NCBI GenBank assembly: GCA_910576775.1
Contig: CAJTJV010000004.1
Coordinates: forward strand, 1-64,000
Origin: an uncultured Muribaculaceae bacterium
GTDB taxonomy: Bacteria > Bacteroidota > Bacteroidia > Bacteroidales > Muribaculaceae
Length of the DNA: 64,000 nt
Reading direction: 5' to 3'
The translations under genes and the position numbers were made by a program. Each line of letters starts with the position of its first letter. The stretch's first letter is position 1. Under the pieces are notes generated by a model that worked only from the letters and a program-made list of their open reading frames with translations, was not told the origin of the DNA and searched no databases. Positions 9,064 through 17,751 of this stretch are shown here, piece after piece.

Positions 9064-11622
9064 ATGAAACTCTCTGTAAGCAATACCAACGCACCTGTAT
9101 GGCGCGATATTACAGTAAAAGCAGAGCTTCCCAAGCAATTAAAACCGCTTGAGGAACTGGCAAAAAACCTTTGGTGGGTATGGAACAGCGAGGCCAAAGC
9201 CCTATTCCGTTCCATCAATCCAGATTCTTGGCGCAGAGACGGAGAAAACCCCGTACTTATAATTCAGCGCCTTTCGTCGGAGCGTATAACCGAGCTTCTT
9301 GGTGACGAAGCGTTCCTTACGGAACTCAATCGAGTATATTCAGATTTCAAACAGTATATGAGCAAGCCGATGCGCAAGGATGTCCCTTCCGTATCGTATT
9401 TCTCAATGGAATATGGACTCTGCAATTGTCTGAAAATTTATTCGGGTGGTCTTGGCGTACTTGCCGGTGATTATATCAAGGAAGCATCAGACAGTTGTGT
9501 CGATATGACTGCGGTCGGTTTCCTATATCGTTACGGATACTTTACCCAGACACTTAGCGTCGATGGCCAACAGATTGCCAACTATGAGCCTCAGAATTTC
9601 AACCAGCTGCCGATAGAGCAGGTTATGGAGGCAGACGGGCGTCCTATGATCCTTGAGGTTCCGTATCCGGGTCGAGTTATCTATAGTCATGTATGGCGTG
9701 TAAATGTTGGCCGTATGAAGCTGTATCTGATGGATACCGATTTCGACATGAATAGCGAATTCGACCGTCCTATCACCCACAAACTTTATGGAGGTGACTG
9801 GGAGAATCGTATCAAACAGGAATATCTTCTCGGTATCGGCGGTGTTCTTATGCTCCAGAAACTCGGAGTCAACAGTCAACTCTACCATTGCAATGAAGGC
9901 CACGCAGCTCTTCTGAATCTTCAGCGTCTCGTAGATTTTGTGCAAAAAGACGGCCTGAGTTTCAATGTAGCCCTTGAACTCGTGCGAGCCTCGTCGCTAT
10001 ATACTGTACACACACCAGTACCGGCCGGCCATGACTATTTCGACGAGGCGCTCTTCGGCAAATATATGGGCGAGTATCCCGTGAAACTCGGTATATCCTG
10101 GAGCGACCTTATGAACATGGGTCGCGAGAATCCCGATACCAACGAGCGATTCTCAATGAGCGTATTCGCTCTTAACACCTGTCAGGAGGCAAACGGTGTA
10201 AGTTGGCTTCACGGCGAGGTTTCGAAAAAGATGTTCTCCGGAATATGGAAAGGCTATTCATGGGAAGAAAGCCATGTCGGTTACGTAACCAATGGCGTGC
10301 ACATGCCTACGTGGGCAGCTTCTGAATGGAAAGAGTTCTATAAAATGAAACTTGGCGCAGGTGTATTTGACAACCAAAGCGATCCTGAAGCCTGGAAGCC
10401 AATCTTTGATGTGCCTGATCAAGAGATTTGGGACATGCGAGTGACAATGAAGAACAAGTTCATAAACTTTGTCCGTCGCGATTTCAAAGAAAAATGGCTC
10501 GCAAATCAAGGAGACCCCTCGGCTGTCGTTAATATTCTCGATCGCATCAACCCCAACGCTCTTATCATCGGTTTTGCCCGCCGTTTTGCAACATATAAAC
10601 GTGCACACCTTCTGTTTACCGACCTCGACCGTCTTGCCAAGATTGTAAACAATCCCCAGTTCCCTGTTCAGTTTATTTTCGCCGGTAAAGCGCATCCCGC
10701 AGATGGCGCCGGCCAGGATCTTATAAAACGAATTGTTGAAATCAGCCATCGTCCTGAATTCCTCGGTAAGATTATATTCCTCGAAGACTATAATATGATT
10801 GTAGCGAAAAGACTTGTAACCGGTGTTGATATTTGGCTCAACACGCCCACTCGTCCGCTTGAGGCATCTGGTACATCGGGTGAGAAGGCCGAGATGAACG
10901 GTGTGCTTAATTTCTCCGTTCTCGACGGTTGGTGGTACGAAGGCTATCGCTTTAATGAGCATGCCGGTTGGGCTCTTACAGACAAACGTACTTATACCGA
11001 TCAGGGGCAACAGGATAAACTCGATGCTGCAACAATATATTCAATGCTTGAAAATGAGATTATCCCGCTATATTTCGAGAAGAATTCCGCAGGATATTCT
11101 CCTCGATGGATTCAATATATCAAAGGATCTATCGGTGATATCGCTCCGCATTTCACCATGAAGCGTATGATTGATGACTATATCAGCCGCTTCTATGACA
11201 AGGAAGCCAAACGTAGCACGCGTCTTCGCGAGGACAACTTTACCCTTGCCAAGAATATCGTAACATGGAAAGAGCGAGTTGCACAAGCATGGGACGGCAT
11301 TAAGGTTGTAAGCATAATGCACAATGGCGAGATAACCAACGGTGAGACCGGTGAGCCTTTCTGCATTGAAGCTACAATTGATACCAATGGTCTCGGACGA
11401 GATCTTGGACTTGAGATGGTAGTATTCCGTCAGGCAGATGGGGCAGAGAGTCTTAGCTATATCGAGCCATTCAAGATTGTCAAGCATGACGGCAATCTCG
11501 TTACATACGAACTGAAATCCAAAATCAAGGATGCCGGAGTATTCCGGATAGGTTTCCGTCTATATCCCAAGAATGCGGAACTTCCGCACCGTCAGGATTT
11601 CGCGTACACTCGTTGGATTTAA
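9064..11622 (+). CDS. glgP: Alpha-glucan (glycogen) phosphorylase, GT35
   Basis: Releases glucose-1-phosphate from alpha-1,4-glucans using phosphate and PLP. The 852-residue product belongs to the shorter-core GlgP branch: an N-terminal region with LAKNLWWVWNSEA, then VSYFSMEYGL, CNEGHAALLNLQRL, and near residue 608 the PLP-lysine region SGTSGEKAEMNGVLN. The domain of about 100 residues at the start and the beta-rich tail (from about 740) are typical of this branch. It is downstream of and probably co-transcribed with the GT3 synthase. An inverted repeat follows the stop codon at 11640. Confidence 0.93.
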   Translation: MKLSVSNTNAPVWRDITVKAELPKQLKPLEELAKNLWWVWNSEAKALFRSINPDSWRRDGENPVLIIQRLSSERITELLGDEAFLTELNRVYSDFKQYMSKPMRKDVPSVSYFSMEYGLCNCLKIYSGGLGVLAGDYIKEASDSCVDMTAVGFLYRYGYFTQTLSVDGQQIANYEPQNFNQLPIEQVMEADGRPMILEVPYPGRVIYSHVWRVNVGRMKLYLMDTDFDMNSEFDRPITHKLYGGDWENRIKQEYLLGIGGVLMLQKLGVNSQLYHCNEGHAALLNLQRLVDFVQKDGLSFNVALELVRASSLYTVHTPVPAGHDYFDEALFGKYMGEYPVKLGISWSDLMNMGRENPDTNERFSMSVFALNTCQEANGVSWLHGEVSKKMFSGIWKGYSWEESHVGYVTNGVHMPTWAASEWKEFYKMKLGAGVFDNQSDPEAWKPIFDVPDQEIWDMRVTMKNKFINFVRRDFKEKWLANQGDPSAVVNILDRINPNALIIGFARRFATYKRAHLLFTDLDRLAKIVNNPQFPVQFIFAGKAHPADGAGQDLIKRIVEISHRPEFLGKIIFLEDYNMIVAKRLVTGVDIWLNTPTRPLEASGTSGEKAEMNGVLNFSVLDGWWYEGYRFNEHAGWALTDKRTYTDQGQQDKLDAATIYSMLENEIIPLYFEKNSAGYSPRWIQYIKGSIGDIAPHFTMKRMIDDYISRFYDKEAKRSTRLREDNFTLAKNIVTWKERVAQAWDGIKVVSIMHNGEITNGETGEPFCIEATIDTNGLGRDLGLEMVVFRQADGAESLSYIEPFKIVKHDGNLVTYELKSKIKDAGVFRIGFRLYPKNAELPHRQDFAYTRWI

Positions 11623-11639
11623 ACCTGCATAATAATGTT

Positions 11640-11671
11640 GTGAGGCCCGGCTCTTTGGATTCGGGCCTCAC
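11640..11671 (+). terminator. GC-rich hairpin after glgP
   Basis: A perfect 10-bp stem, GTGAGGCCCG (11640-11649) with CGGGCCTCAC (11662-11671), 12-nt loop, 17 nt after the glgP stop. Only ATTGTATTCT follows, so the U-tract is poor; it is a probable terminator or 3'-end stabiliser. Confidence 0.55.
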
Positions 11672-11746
11672 ATTGTATTCTATGTGAACAAAAAGCCGTT
11701 TTATAGCGTATAGATATATATCAATACTAAACTAATATAAGACACG

Positions 11747-12451
11747 ATGAAACTATTAAAGACTATTTCAATAGGTGTATTGGCGATTGGCCTCCTTATA
11801 GGCGAATGCGGGTGTTCTTCAATGACTAACACTGGCAAAGGCGCTTTAATCGGCGGTGGCGGCGGCGCAGCACTTGGTGCAGGTTTAGGCGCTCTGATCG
11901 GAGGTGGAAAAGGTGCGGGTATAGGTTCTGCAATTGGTGCTGCAGTCGGTGCCGGCGCCGGAACCCTTATCGGCAATAAAATGGACAAGCAGAAGAAGCA
12001 GCTCGAAGAGCAACTGGGCAATCAGGCTAAAGTGGAAACTACTACAGATCAAAATGGCCTGAAAGCTATTAAGGTTACATTTGAAGGCGGTATTCTTTTC
12101 CCGACTGGCAAATATAGCCTCAATCCGCAGGCAAAAGCCGATTTGACACGTTTTGCAGCTTCTCTGAAAGATAATCCTGATACAAACGTACAAATCTATG
12201 GCTTCACAGACAATACAGGTAGCTTTGCCGTCAACCAGAAACTTGCAGGCGAACGTGCGGATGCTGTATTGAGCTATCTCGCTAATTCGGGAGTAGCGCC
12301 TACACGCTTGTCTGCCGAAGGTATACCGATGGCAGATTATATAGCCGACAATAGTACGGCAGCTGGTCGTGCACAGAATCGCCGTGTTGAGATTTATATA
12401 TCAGCGAACAAAGCGATGATTGAGAAAGCCCAGGCCGGAAACTTGAATTGA
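11747..12451 (+). CDS. Glycine-zipper OmpA-family lipoprotein
   Basis: A 234-residue envelope protein. The N-terminus is a lipoprotein-like signal with cysteines at 21 and 23 (LIGECGCSS; the lipobox is not canonical). A strongly glycine-rich zipper follows at about 30-80 (repeated GALIGGG and GAGIGSAIGAA units), then a short Lys/Glu-rich coil. A C-terminal OmpA peptidoglycan-binding domain runs from about 105 to 225 (GFTDNTGSFAVNQKLAGERA, GRAQNRRVEIYI). Such proteins anchor the outer membrane to peptidoglycan, with the zipper inserted in or lying on the membrane. It is monocistronic, with its own terminator. Confidence 0.88.
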   Translation: MKLLKTISIGVLAIGLLIGECGCSSMTNTGKGALIGGGGGAALGAGLGALIGGGKGAGIGSAIGAAVGAGAGTLIGNKMDKQKKQLEEQLGNQAKVETTTDQNGLKAIKVTFEGGILFPTGKYSLNPQAKADLTRFAASLKDNPDTNVQIYGFTDNTGSFAVNQKLAGERADAVLSYLANSGVAPTRLSAEGIPMADYIADNSTAAGRAQNRRVEIYISANKAMIEKAQAGNLN

Positions 12452-12467
12452 TGATAGCATATTAAGC

Positions 12468-12504
12468 AAATGCCCGTTCGACTCAATGTCTTTCGGGCAT
12501 TTTT
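12468..12504 (+). terminator. Intrinsic terminator after the OmpA-family lipoprotein
   Basis: AAATGCCCG (12468-12476) pairs with CGGGCATTT (12494-12502), 9 bp perfect, followed by further T residues; 16 nt after the stop codon. Confidence 0.75.
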
Positions 12505-12511
12505 AATGCAC

Positions 12512-12542
12512 TTGTACAGATTGTAGTTTTTGCTTAATTTTG
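12512..12542 (+). promoter_or_regulatory. Candidate engB promoter
   Basis: TTG (12512-12514), 20 nt, TAATTTTG (12535-12542) followed by C. It directly follows the upstream terminator and precedes the engB ATG by 29 nt. Confidence 0.55.
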
Positions 12543-12571
12543 CATATAATTATAGTACATAATATGATAAT

Positions 12572-13186
12572 ATGATAGTTAATCAGGCTCGTTTTGCCGT
12601 CAGTAATAGCGATTGGCGTAAATGTCCGGGGGATATCAAGCATGAATATGCTTTTATAGGACGCTCTAATGTTGGGAAGTCATCGTTAATAAATATGCTT
12701 ACAAGTCGGAAAGGTCTTGCAATGACATCCGCAACACCCGGCAAGACTATGTTGATAAATCACTTTCTGATTGATGATAGCTGGTATGTTGTCGACTTAC
12801 CAGGTTATGGCTATGCCCGACGGAGTAAAGCCGATAGGGATAGGCTTGAAGGTATTATTAAAGGTTATATTCTCGGACGTGAACAAATGACAAATTTGTT
12901 TGTATTGATTGACAGCCGACATAAACCACAGAAAATTGATCTTGAGTTTATGGAATGGCTTGGAGAAAACGGCATACCGTTCAGCATAGTTTTTACGAAA
13001 ATCGATAAACAGAGTGTCGGTGCTACCGACAAGAATATCGCCAACTATTGTACTCAATTACTTGAACAATGGGAGGAACTGCCGCCCATATTCAAGACCT
13101 CGAGTACAGATGGACGAGGTCGGACTGAAATTCTCGATTATATTGAACAGATGAACAGACTACCATTATTTGACGCCGAACAATAA
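12572..13186 (+). CDS. engB: Ribosome-biogenesis GTPase EngB/YsxC
   Basis: An essential GTPase for assembly of the large ribosomal subunit. The 204-residue product has G1 GRSNVGKS (30-37), the TPGKT switch region, G3 DLPGYGYA, and G4 TKID in VFTKIDK, in order; length is typical of the family (about 195-210). It has its own promoter and is followed 51 nt later by a small hypothetical ORF that may be co-transcribed. Confidence 0.95.
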   Translation: MIVNQARFAVSNSDWRKCPGDIKHEYAFIGRSNVGKSSLINMLTSRKGLAMTSATPGKTMLINHFLIDDSWYVVDLPGYGYARRSKADRDRLEGIIKGYILGREQMTNLFVLIDSRHKPQKIDLEFMEWLGENGIPFSIVFTKIDKQSVGATDKNIANYCTQLLEQWEELPPIFKTSSTDGRGRTEILDYIEQMNRLPLFDAEQ

Positions 13187-13237
13187 AATCCTAAAAGCGT
13201 TTTTAATACATGATAATTCTTAACTACTATTGATATT

Positions 13238-13399
13238 ATGGATAAAAAGCGCACAGACAGAGCAGTCAAGCCGGCAGATAAATACCGTGGCGTTGGCGTT
13301 AATGATGACAGCAAGAATGAGGTTAACGGATTCCTTACCAAACAGGATACATGTACACTGAATAATAATCCGCGGAATACTGAGCTTGAAGGCCAATAA
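13238..13399 (+). CDS. Small hypothetical protein, 53 residues
   Basis: ATG 13238 to TAA 13399 encodes a hydrophilic 53-residue protein (begins MDKKRTDRAVKPADKY, ends RNTELEGQ) with no membrane segment, signal peptide or known motif. It has one cysteine. Support for it being real is positional: it fills the only space between engB and a perfect 13-bp terminator that begins 14 nt after its stop, and its frame is clean. I do not recognise a family. It could be an unexpressed spacer ORF. Confidence 0.5.
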   Translation: MDKKRTDRAVKPADKYRGVGVNDDSKNEVNGFLTKQDTCTLNNNPRNTELEGQ

Positions 13400-13412
13400 T
13401 ATTTTGAGACAA

Positions 13413-13455
13413 AAACAGAGAGGCATGAATCATTAAGGTTAGTGCCTCTCTGTTT
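13413..13455. terminator. Bidirectional terminator between the small ORF and nrdJ
   Basis: AAACAGAGAGGCA (13413-13425) pairs perfectly with TGCCTCTCTGTTT (13443-13455), with a 17-nt loop. T residues follow on the plus strand and TTTTTG on the minus strand. It sits between convergent genes: 13 nt after the small ORF and 17 nt after the nrdJ stop. Confidence 0.85.
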
Positions 13456-13472
13456 ATATTGTAATCAAATTC

Positions 13473-16025
13473 CTATCCGCATTTGCTTGTGCCGCAAGAT
13501 GTGCATATAAGACATCCTTCCTGATAGACCAGTGTTTCTTCTCCGCAATTCGGACAACGCTGTCCATTTGCGGTAGTACCATTCGGCAGATATTTCTTTA
13601 GTGCTCGTTCAACACCCATTTTCCATGTATTGATGCTTTGTGAGTCAAGTTCAAGTCCACTCACAAGTTTTAGGACCTGATCGATTGGCATACCATAACG
13701 GAGAACTCCGGATATAAGTTTAGCGTAATTCCAAAATTCAGGGTTGAACTTGTCGCTTAAACCTTCTATGGTCGTCTTATGACCTCGTTTGTTTATGAAT
13801 TGAAAGTCATAGCGCTTGTTCCCGTTTTCATCAAGGGCTTTGATAATCTTGCCGTGAGTAACATTCTTGGGGCAGTAAATTCCATCTTCATCATCAGCAA
13901 GTCCTGTGAATATTTCGTAGGGACGTCCATCGACAAGACCTACAAAAGCAATCCATTTCTCCTTGTTGTTCTGGAACCGTACAACATCAGCCTCCAGCTC
14001 AATTGGACGCTTGGAAAGAATCGGCTGATGTTCGTGGCCATGTTTCTCGGCATCCTTTTTCTCTTTTTCCTTTTCAACAGCAACAAGAACGCCCGAACGG
14101 GAACCGTCGCGGTAGACCGTACATCCTTTACACCCGGCATGCCAAGCTTCACGGTATAGCATATCGACTTCCTCAACACTAATATCGGACGGCAGGTTGA
14201 TTGTTACTGAAATTGAGTGGTCGACCCATTTCTGAATCTTTCCTTGCATTTTCACTTTCTCATGCCAGTCGATTTCGTTTGCTGTAGCGCCGGCATATGG
14301 TGACTTGGCAACAAGTTCGTCGAGTTCTGACTGGGTATAGTTCTTGGTTGCATCCAAACCCTTGATTCGCATCCATTCGAGGAATTTTGGATGATAGACG
14401 ATATACTCTTCGAAGGAATCCCCGTTTTCGTCAACATAATCAATACGGGCGGCCGGGTCGGCGGCATTGATTTTACGTCGCCTTTTATAGACCGGCATAA
14501 AGACAGGTTCAATGCCACTTGAAGTGCGTGTCATAAGACTCGTCGTGCCGGTTGGTGCGATTGTAAGACAGGCGATGTTTCTACGACCGTATTTACACAT
14601 ATTGTCATATAATTCGGGATCCGCTTCAGAAAGACGTTGGATGAAAGGATTGTTTTTCTCACGATCGGAATTATAGACCTCGAACGCGCCCCTTTCTTTT
14701 GCCATATTGACGGAAGAATTGTATGCGGCAAGTGCTACAGCACGGTGTACATTTACAGAGAATTCAGTTGCTTCCGGTGTACCGTAACGCAATCCAAGTG
14801 CAGCCTGCATATCACCTTCAGCGGTAGTTCCAAGGCCTGTGCGGCGCCCTTTAAGCGTTTTGTTCCTTATTTTCAGCCATAGGTCGCGTTCTGGGGCGCG
14901 GACTTCCTCCGGTTCAGGGTCGGATTCGATTTTTTTGAGAATAAGGTCGATTTTTTCCATCTCAAGGTCGATGATGTCATCCATCAGACGCTGGGATTTA
15001 CCTACAATTTCCGTAAGTTTATCAAAATCAAAGTACGCATCTTTTGTAAACGGATTCCTGACAAAAGAGTAAAGGTTGATTGCAAGCAGTCGGCAACTGT
15101 CATAAGGGCAGAGTGGAATTTCCCCGCAAGGATTTGTGGAAATCGTTTCAAATCCAAGGTCTGAATAGCAGTCCGGTACACTTTCTCTGCGAATGGTATC
15201 CCAGAAAAGGACACCCGGCTCTGCCGATTTCCACGCATTGGCAACAATCTTGTGCCATAATGCAGCTGCATCAATATCTTTTTCAAATTGAGGGTTAGGG
15301 GAGTCTACCGGATATTTCTGACGATATAGTTCTCCGCTCTCAACTGATTTCATGAAATCGTCATCAATTCGGACAGATACGTTTGCACCGGTTACTTTGC
15401 CTGGAGTCATTTTGGCATCTATGAATGCTTCGGCATCCGGATGCTTGATACTTACTGTCATCATCAAAGCTCCGCGGCGTCCGTCCTGTGCAACCTCTCG
15501 GGTGGAGTTTGAATAACGTTCCATGAACGGCACAAGTCCGGTAGATGTAAGAGCGGAATTCTTCACAGCAGCACCCTTGGGGCGTAAATGCGACAGGTCG
15601 TGACCTACACCGCCACGCCGTTTCATAAGTTGTACCTGTTCCTGATCTATACGCATAATGCCGCCGTAGCTGTCCGGCTTGCCATCGATACCTACAACAA
15701 AGCAGTTCGACAACGAACCAATCTGAAATGTATTTCCAATTCCGGCCATCGGACTACCTTGTGGCACGGCATAATCAAAATTCTTGAGCAAATCGAAGAT
15801 TTCGGATTCGCTCATCGGTGCCGGATAATGAGATTCTATTCTTGCAAGTTCTGATGCAAGACGATGATGCATGTCCTCTGGTGTTTTTTCATAGATATTT
15901 CCATCGGAGTCCTTCAGCGCATATTTGTTAACCCAAACCTGCGCTGCAAGTTCGTCTCCGTTGAAATACTCCAGCGAAGCCGTTGTTGCTTCGTCGTAGG
16001 AGTAAGTTTTTAAATTCGTGTCCAT
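13473..16025 (-). CDS. nrdJ: Adenosylcobalamin-dependent (class II) ribonucleotide reductase
   Basis: Reduces ribonucleotides to deoxyribonucleotides with a B12-derived radical. From ATG 16025 the product has 850 residues; the frame extends 15 codons further, but the residues there do not look like a protein start. Family marks are NPCGEIPL with the active-site Cys and Glu, TGLGTTAEGDMQ, IAPTGTTSLM and GCKGCTVYRDGS. A C-terminal Cys-rich tail (CPNCG ... CTSCGTSKCG) carries the redox-active cysteines that re-reduce the enzyme. It is the last gene of the minus-strand run that follows prfC. An inverted repeat lies just upstream; no cobalamin riboswitch was recognised. Confidence 0.93.
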   Translation of the reverse strand: MDTNLKTYSYDEATTASLEYFNGDELAAQVWVNKYALKDSDGNIYEKTPEDMHHRLASELARIESHYPAPMSESEIFDLLKNFDYAVPQGSPMAGIGNTFQIGSLSNCFVVGIDGKPDSYGGIMRIDQEQVQLMKRRGGVGHDLSHLRPKGAAVKNSALTSTGLVPFMERYSNSTREVAQDGRRGALMMTVSIKHPDAEAFIDAKMTPGKVTGANVSVRIDDDFMKSVESGELYRQKYPVDSPNPQFEKDIDAAALWHKIVANAWKSAEPGVLFWDTIRRESVPDCYSDLGFETISTNPCGEIPLCPYDSCRLLAINLYSFVRNPFTKDAYFDFDKLTEIVGKSQRLMDDIIDLEMEKIDLILKKIESDPEPEEVRAPERDLWLKIRNKTLKGRRTGLGTTAEGDMQAALGLRYGTPEATEFSVNVHRAVALAAYNSSVNMAKERGAFEVYNSDREKNNPFIQRLSEADPELYDNMCKYGRRNIACLTIAPTGTTSLMTRTSSGIEPVFMPVYKRRRKINAADPAARIDYVDENGDSFEEYIVYHPKFLEWMRIKGLDATKNYTQSELDELVAKSPYAGATANEIDWHEKVKMQGKIQKWVDHSISVTINLPSDISVEEVDMLYREAWHAGCKGCTVYRDGSRSGVLVAVEKEKEKKDAEKHGHEHQPILSKRPIELEADVVRFQNNKEKWIAFVGLVDGRPYEIFTGLADDEDGIYCPKNVTHGKIIKALDENGNKRYDFQFINKRGHKTTIEGLSDKFNPEFWNYAKLISGVLRYGMPIDQVLKLVSGLELDSQSINTWKMGVERALKKYLPNGTTANGQRCPNCGEETLVYQEGCLICTSCGTSKCG

Positions 16026-16050
16026 TGAAATTATAGATAAAGTGACACAA

Positions 16051-16080
16051 ATTTGGCAATTATTTTTCAAATTGCCAAAT
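16051..16080 (-). repeat. Palindrome upstream of nrdJ
   Basis: ATTTGGCAAT (16051-16060) and ATTGCCAAAT (16071-16080) are perfect inverted copies separated by 10 nt, centred about 40 nt before the nrdJ start and 80 nt after the prfC stop. No U run follows on the minus strand, so an operator is at least as likely as a terminator. It does not resemble the tandem NrdR boxes. Confidence 0.6.
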
Positions 16081-16159
16081 CAAAATTTCTCAAAAACGAA
16101 AACTATTTAAAGCAGTTATGTCGTAAAGTTGTCAATAATATTAAACCGGGATGATAATG

Positions 16160-17746
16160 CTACTTGTTGTATTCACTGGCAAAATGGAACTTGATTTCAG
16201 GAAAATCACTCTGTGCCATAGTCAGTACGTATGCTGAATCAGCAAGAAATACATCACGTCCTTCACGGTCGATTGCCATAAATTGATATTTTCTTTTCTT
16301 GAATGCTTCAATTGCCTGCTGATTGTCACTATCTACCCAACATGCCTTATACATACTCATCGGTTCCCATCGGCATTGCGCGCCATATTCATGAAGAAGA
16401 CGATATTGTATTACCTCAAACTGTAGCTGTCCAACGGTGCCGATAATCTTTCTTCCATTAAACTGGTGTATAAACAATTGGGCGACACCTTCATCCATCA
16501 ACTGCTGAATTCCTTTTTCGAGCTGCTTTGATTTCATTGGATCGGCATTCTCAATGTACATGAACATCTCGGGCGAGAAACTGGGGAGGTCCTTATAGTG
16601 TAAATCCTCGCCTTGTGTGAGAGTATCTCCGATCTTGAAATTACCAGAATCCGGTATACCTACAATATCCCCCGGATATGCTTCGTCAACTATACTCTTC
16701 TTTTGGGCCATAAATGCGGTTGGAGCGGCAAACCGCAGACTCTTGCCAGTCCGAATCTGTTTGTATGGTGCGTTGCGTTCAAATTTGCCGGAGCATACTT
16801 TTACGAAGGCAATACAACTTCGATGGTTCGGATCCATGTTGGCATGAATCTTGAACACGAAACCGCTGAAAGCCGGTTCTTCCGGGTTTACCCGACGTTC
16901 GACGGCTTCAATCGGTCGAGGACATGGAGCGATTTTTACAAAACAGTCCAAAAGTTCTTTTACGCCGAAAGTATTAAGCGCGGAGCCGAAAAACACGGGT
17001 GCCAGTTTGCCTTCCTTGTATTTACTTTCATCAAATTCCGGGTAAACTCCTTCAATAAGCGACAAATCATCGCGCAATTGTGTGGCAAAACTTTCACCGA
17101 CAGCCTCATCAATTCTTACATCATTCACATCGTCAATTTCAACGCGCTCGGTAGCTTTCTGTTTGTCAGGAGTGAAAAGATCGAGGCAATGTTCATAAAT
17201 ATTGTAGACACCCTTGAATTTGGCTCCTATGCCGAGAGGCCACGATAATGGACGCACTGCTATATGGAGTTCTGCTTCCAGCTCATCAAGAATTTCAAAT
17301 GGGTCGCGTCCTTCCCTGTCGAGTTTGTTGACAAATATTATTACCGGTGTATTACGCATACGGCATACCTCCATCAGCTTTCGAGTCTGAGCCTCAACGC
17401 CTTTTGCAACGTCTACTACAATAATTACGCTGTCGACAGCCGTTAGAGTCCTATAAGTATCTTCCGCGAAATCCTGATGGCCGGGAGTATCAAGTATATT
17501 GATTTTATAGTCTCCATAGTTAAAACCCATTACCGACGTTGCGACGGATATACCACGCTGTTTTTCAATTTCCATCCAGTCGGATGTTGCTGTTTTCTTT
17601 ATTTTGTTTGATTTTACAGCACCTGCGATATGTATGGCACCGCCAAACAGCAACAGTTTCTCGGTAAGAGTTGTTTTGCCGGCGTCAGGATGGGAGATGA
17701 TGGCAAAAGTTCGGCGGCGTTCTATTTCTTCTTTTAATGTGGACAT
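16160..17746 (-). CDS. prfC: Peptide chain release factor 3 (GTPase)
   Basis: RF3 is the translational GTPase that recycles RF1 and RF2 from the ribosome. The product shows G1 SHPDAGKTT, the switch I region QRGISVATSVMGF, G3 DTPGHQDF and G4 NKLDREGRDP, followed by the RF3-specific C-terminal half (EVIQYRLLHEYGAQCRWEPM). ATG 17746 gives 528 residues, the normal length. An upstream in-frame TTG at 17755 would overlap the rfbD stop and is less likely. Spacing to rfbD is 5 nt, so the two are co-transcribed despite unrelated roles. Confidence 0.95.
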   Translation of the reverse strand: MSTLKEEIERRRTFAIISHPDAGKTTLTEKLLLFGGAIHIAGAVKSNKIKKTATSDWMEIEKQRGISVATSVMGFNYGDYKINILDTPGHQDFAEDTYRTLTAVDSVIIVVDVAKGVEAQTRKLMEVCRMRNTPVIIFVNKLDREGRDPFEILDELEAELHIAVRPLSWPLGIGAKFKGVYNIYEHCLDLFTPDKQKATERVEIDDVNDVRIDEAVGESFATQLRDDLSLIEGVYPEFDESKYKEGKLAPVFFGSALNTFGVKELLDCFVKIAPCPRPIEAVERRVNPEEPAFSGFVFKIHANMDPNHRSCIAFVKVCSGKFERNAPYKQIRTGKSLRFAAPTAFMAQKKSIVDEAYPGDIVGIPDSGNFKIGDTLTQGEDLHYKDLPSFSPEMFMYIENADPMKSKQLEKGIQQLMDEGVAQLFIHQFNGRKIIGTVGQLQFEVIQYRLLHEYGAQCRWEPMSMYKACWVDSDNQQAIEAFKKRKYQFMAIDREGRDVFLADSAYVLTMAQSDFPEIKFHFASEYNK

Positions 17747-17751
17747 GGGTT

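Noticed and set aside
10258..11010. 250-codon open frame on the minus strand inside glgP
   Set aside because: It is antisense to a firmly identified gene, has no family features, and is explained by codon bias.
16026..16159. Cobalamin riboswitch before the B12-dependent reductase
   Set aside because: The 134-nt gap is too short for the aptamer and shows no B12-box-like sequence.
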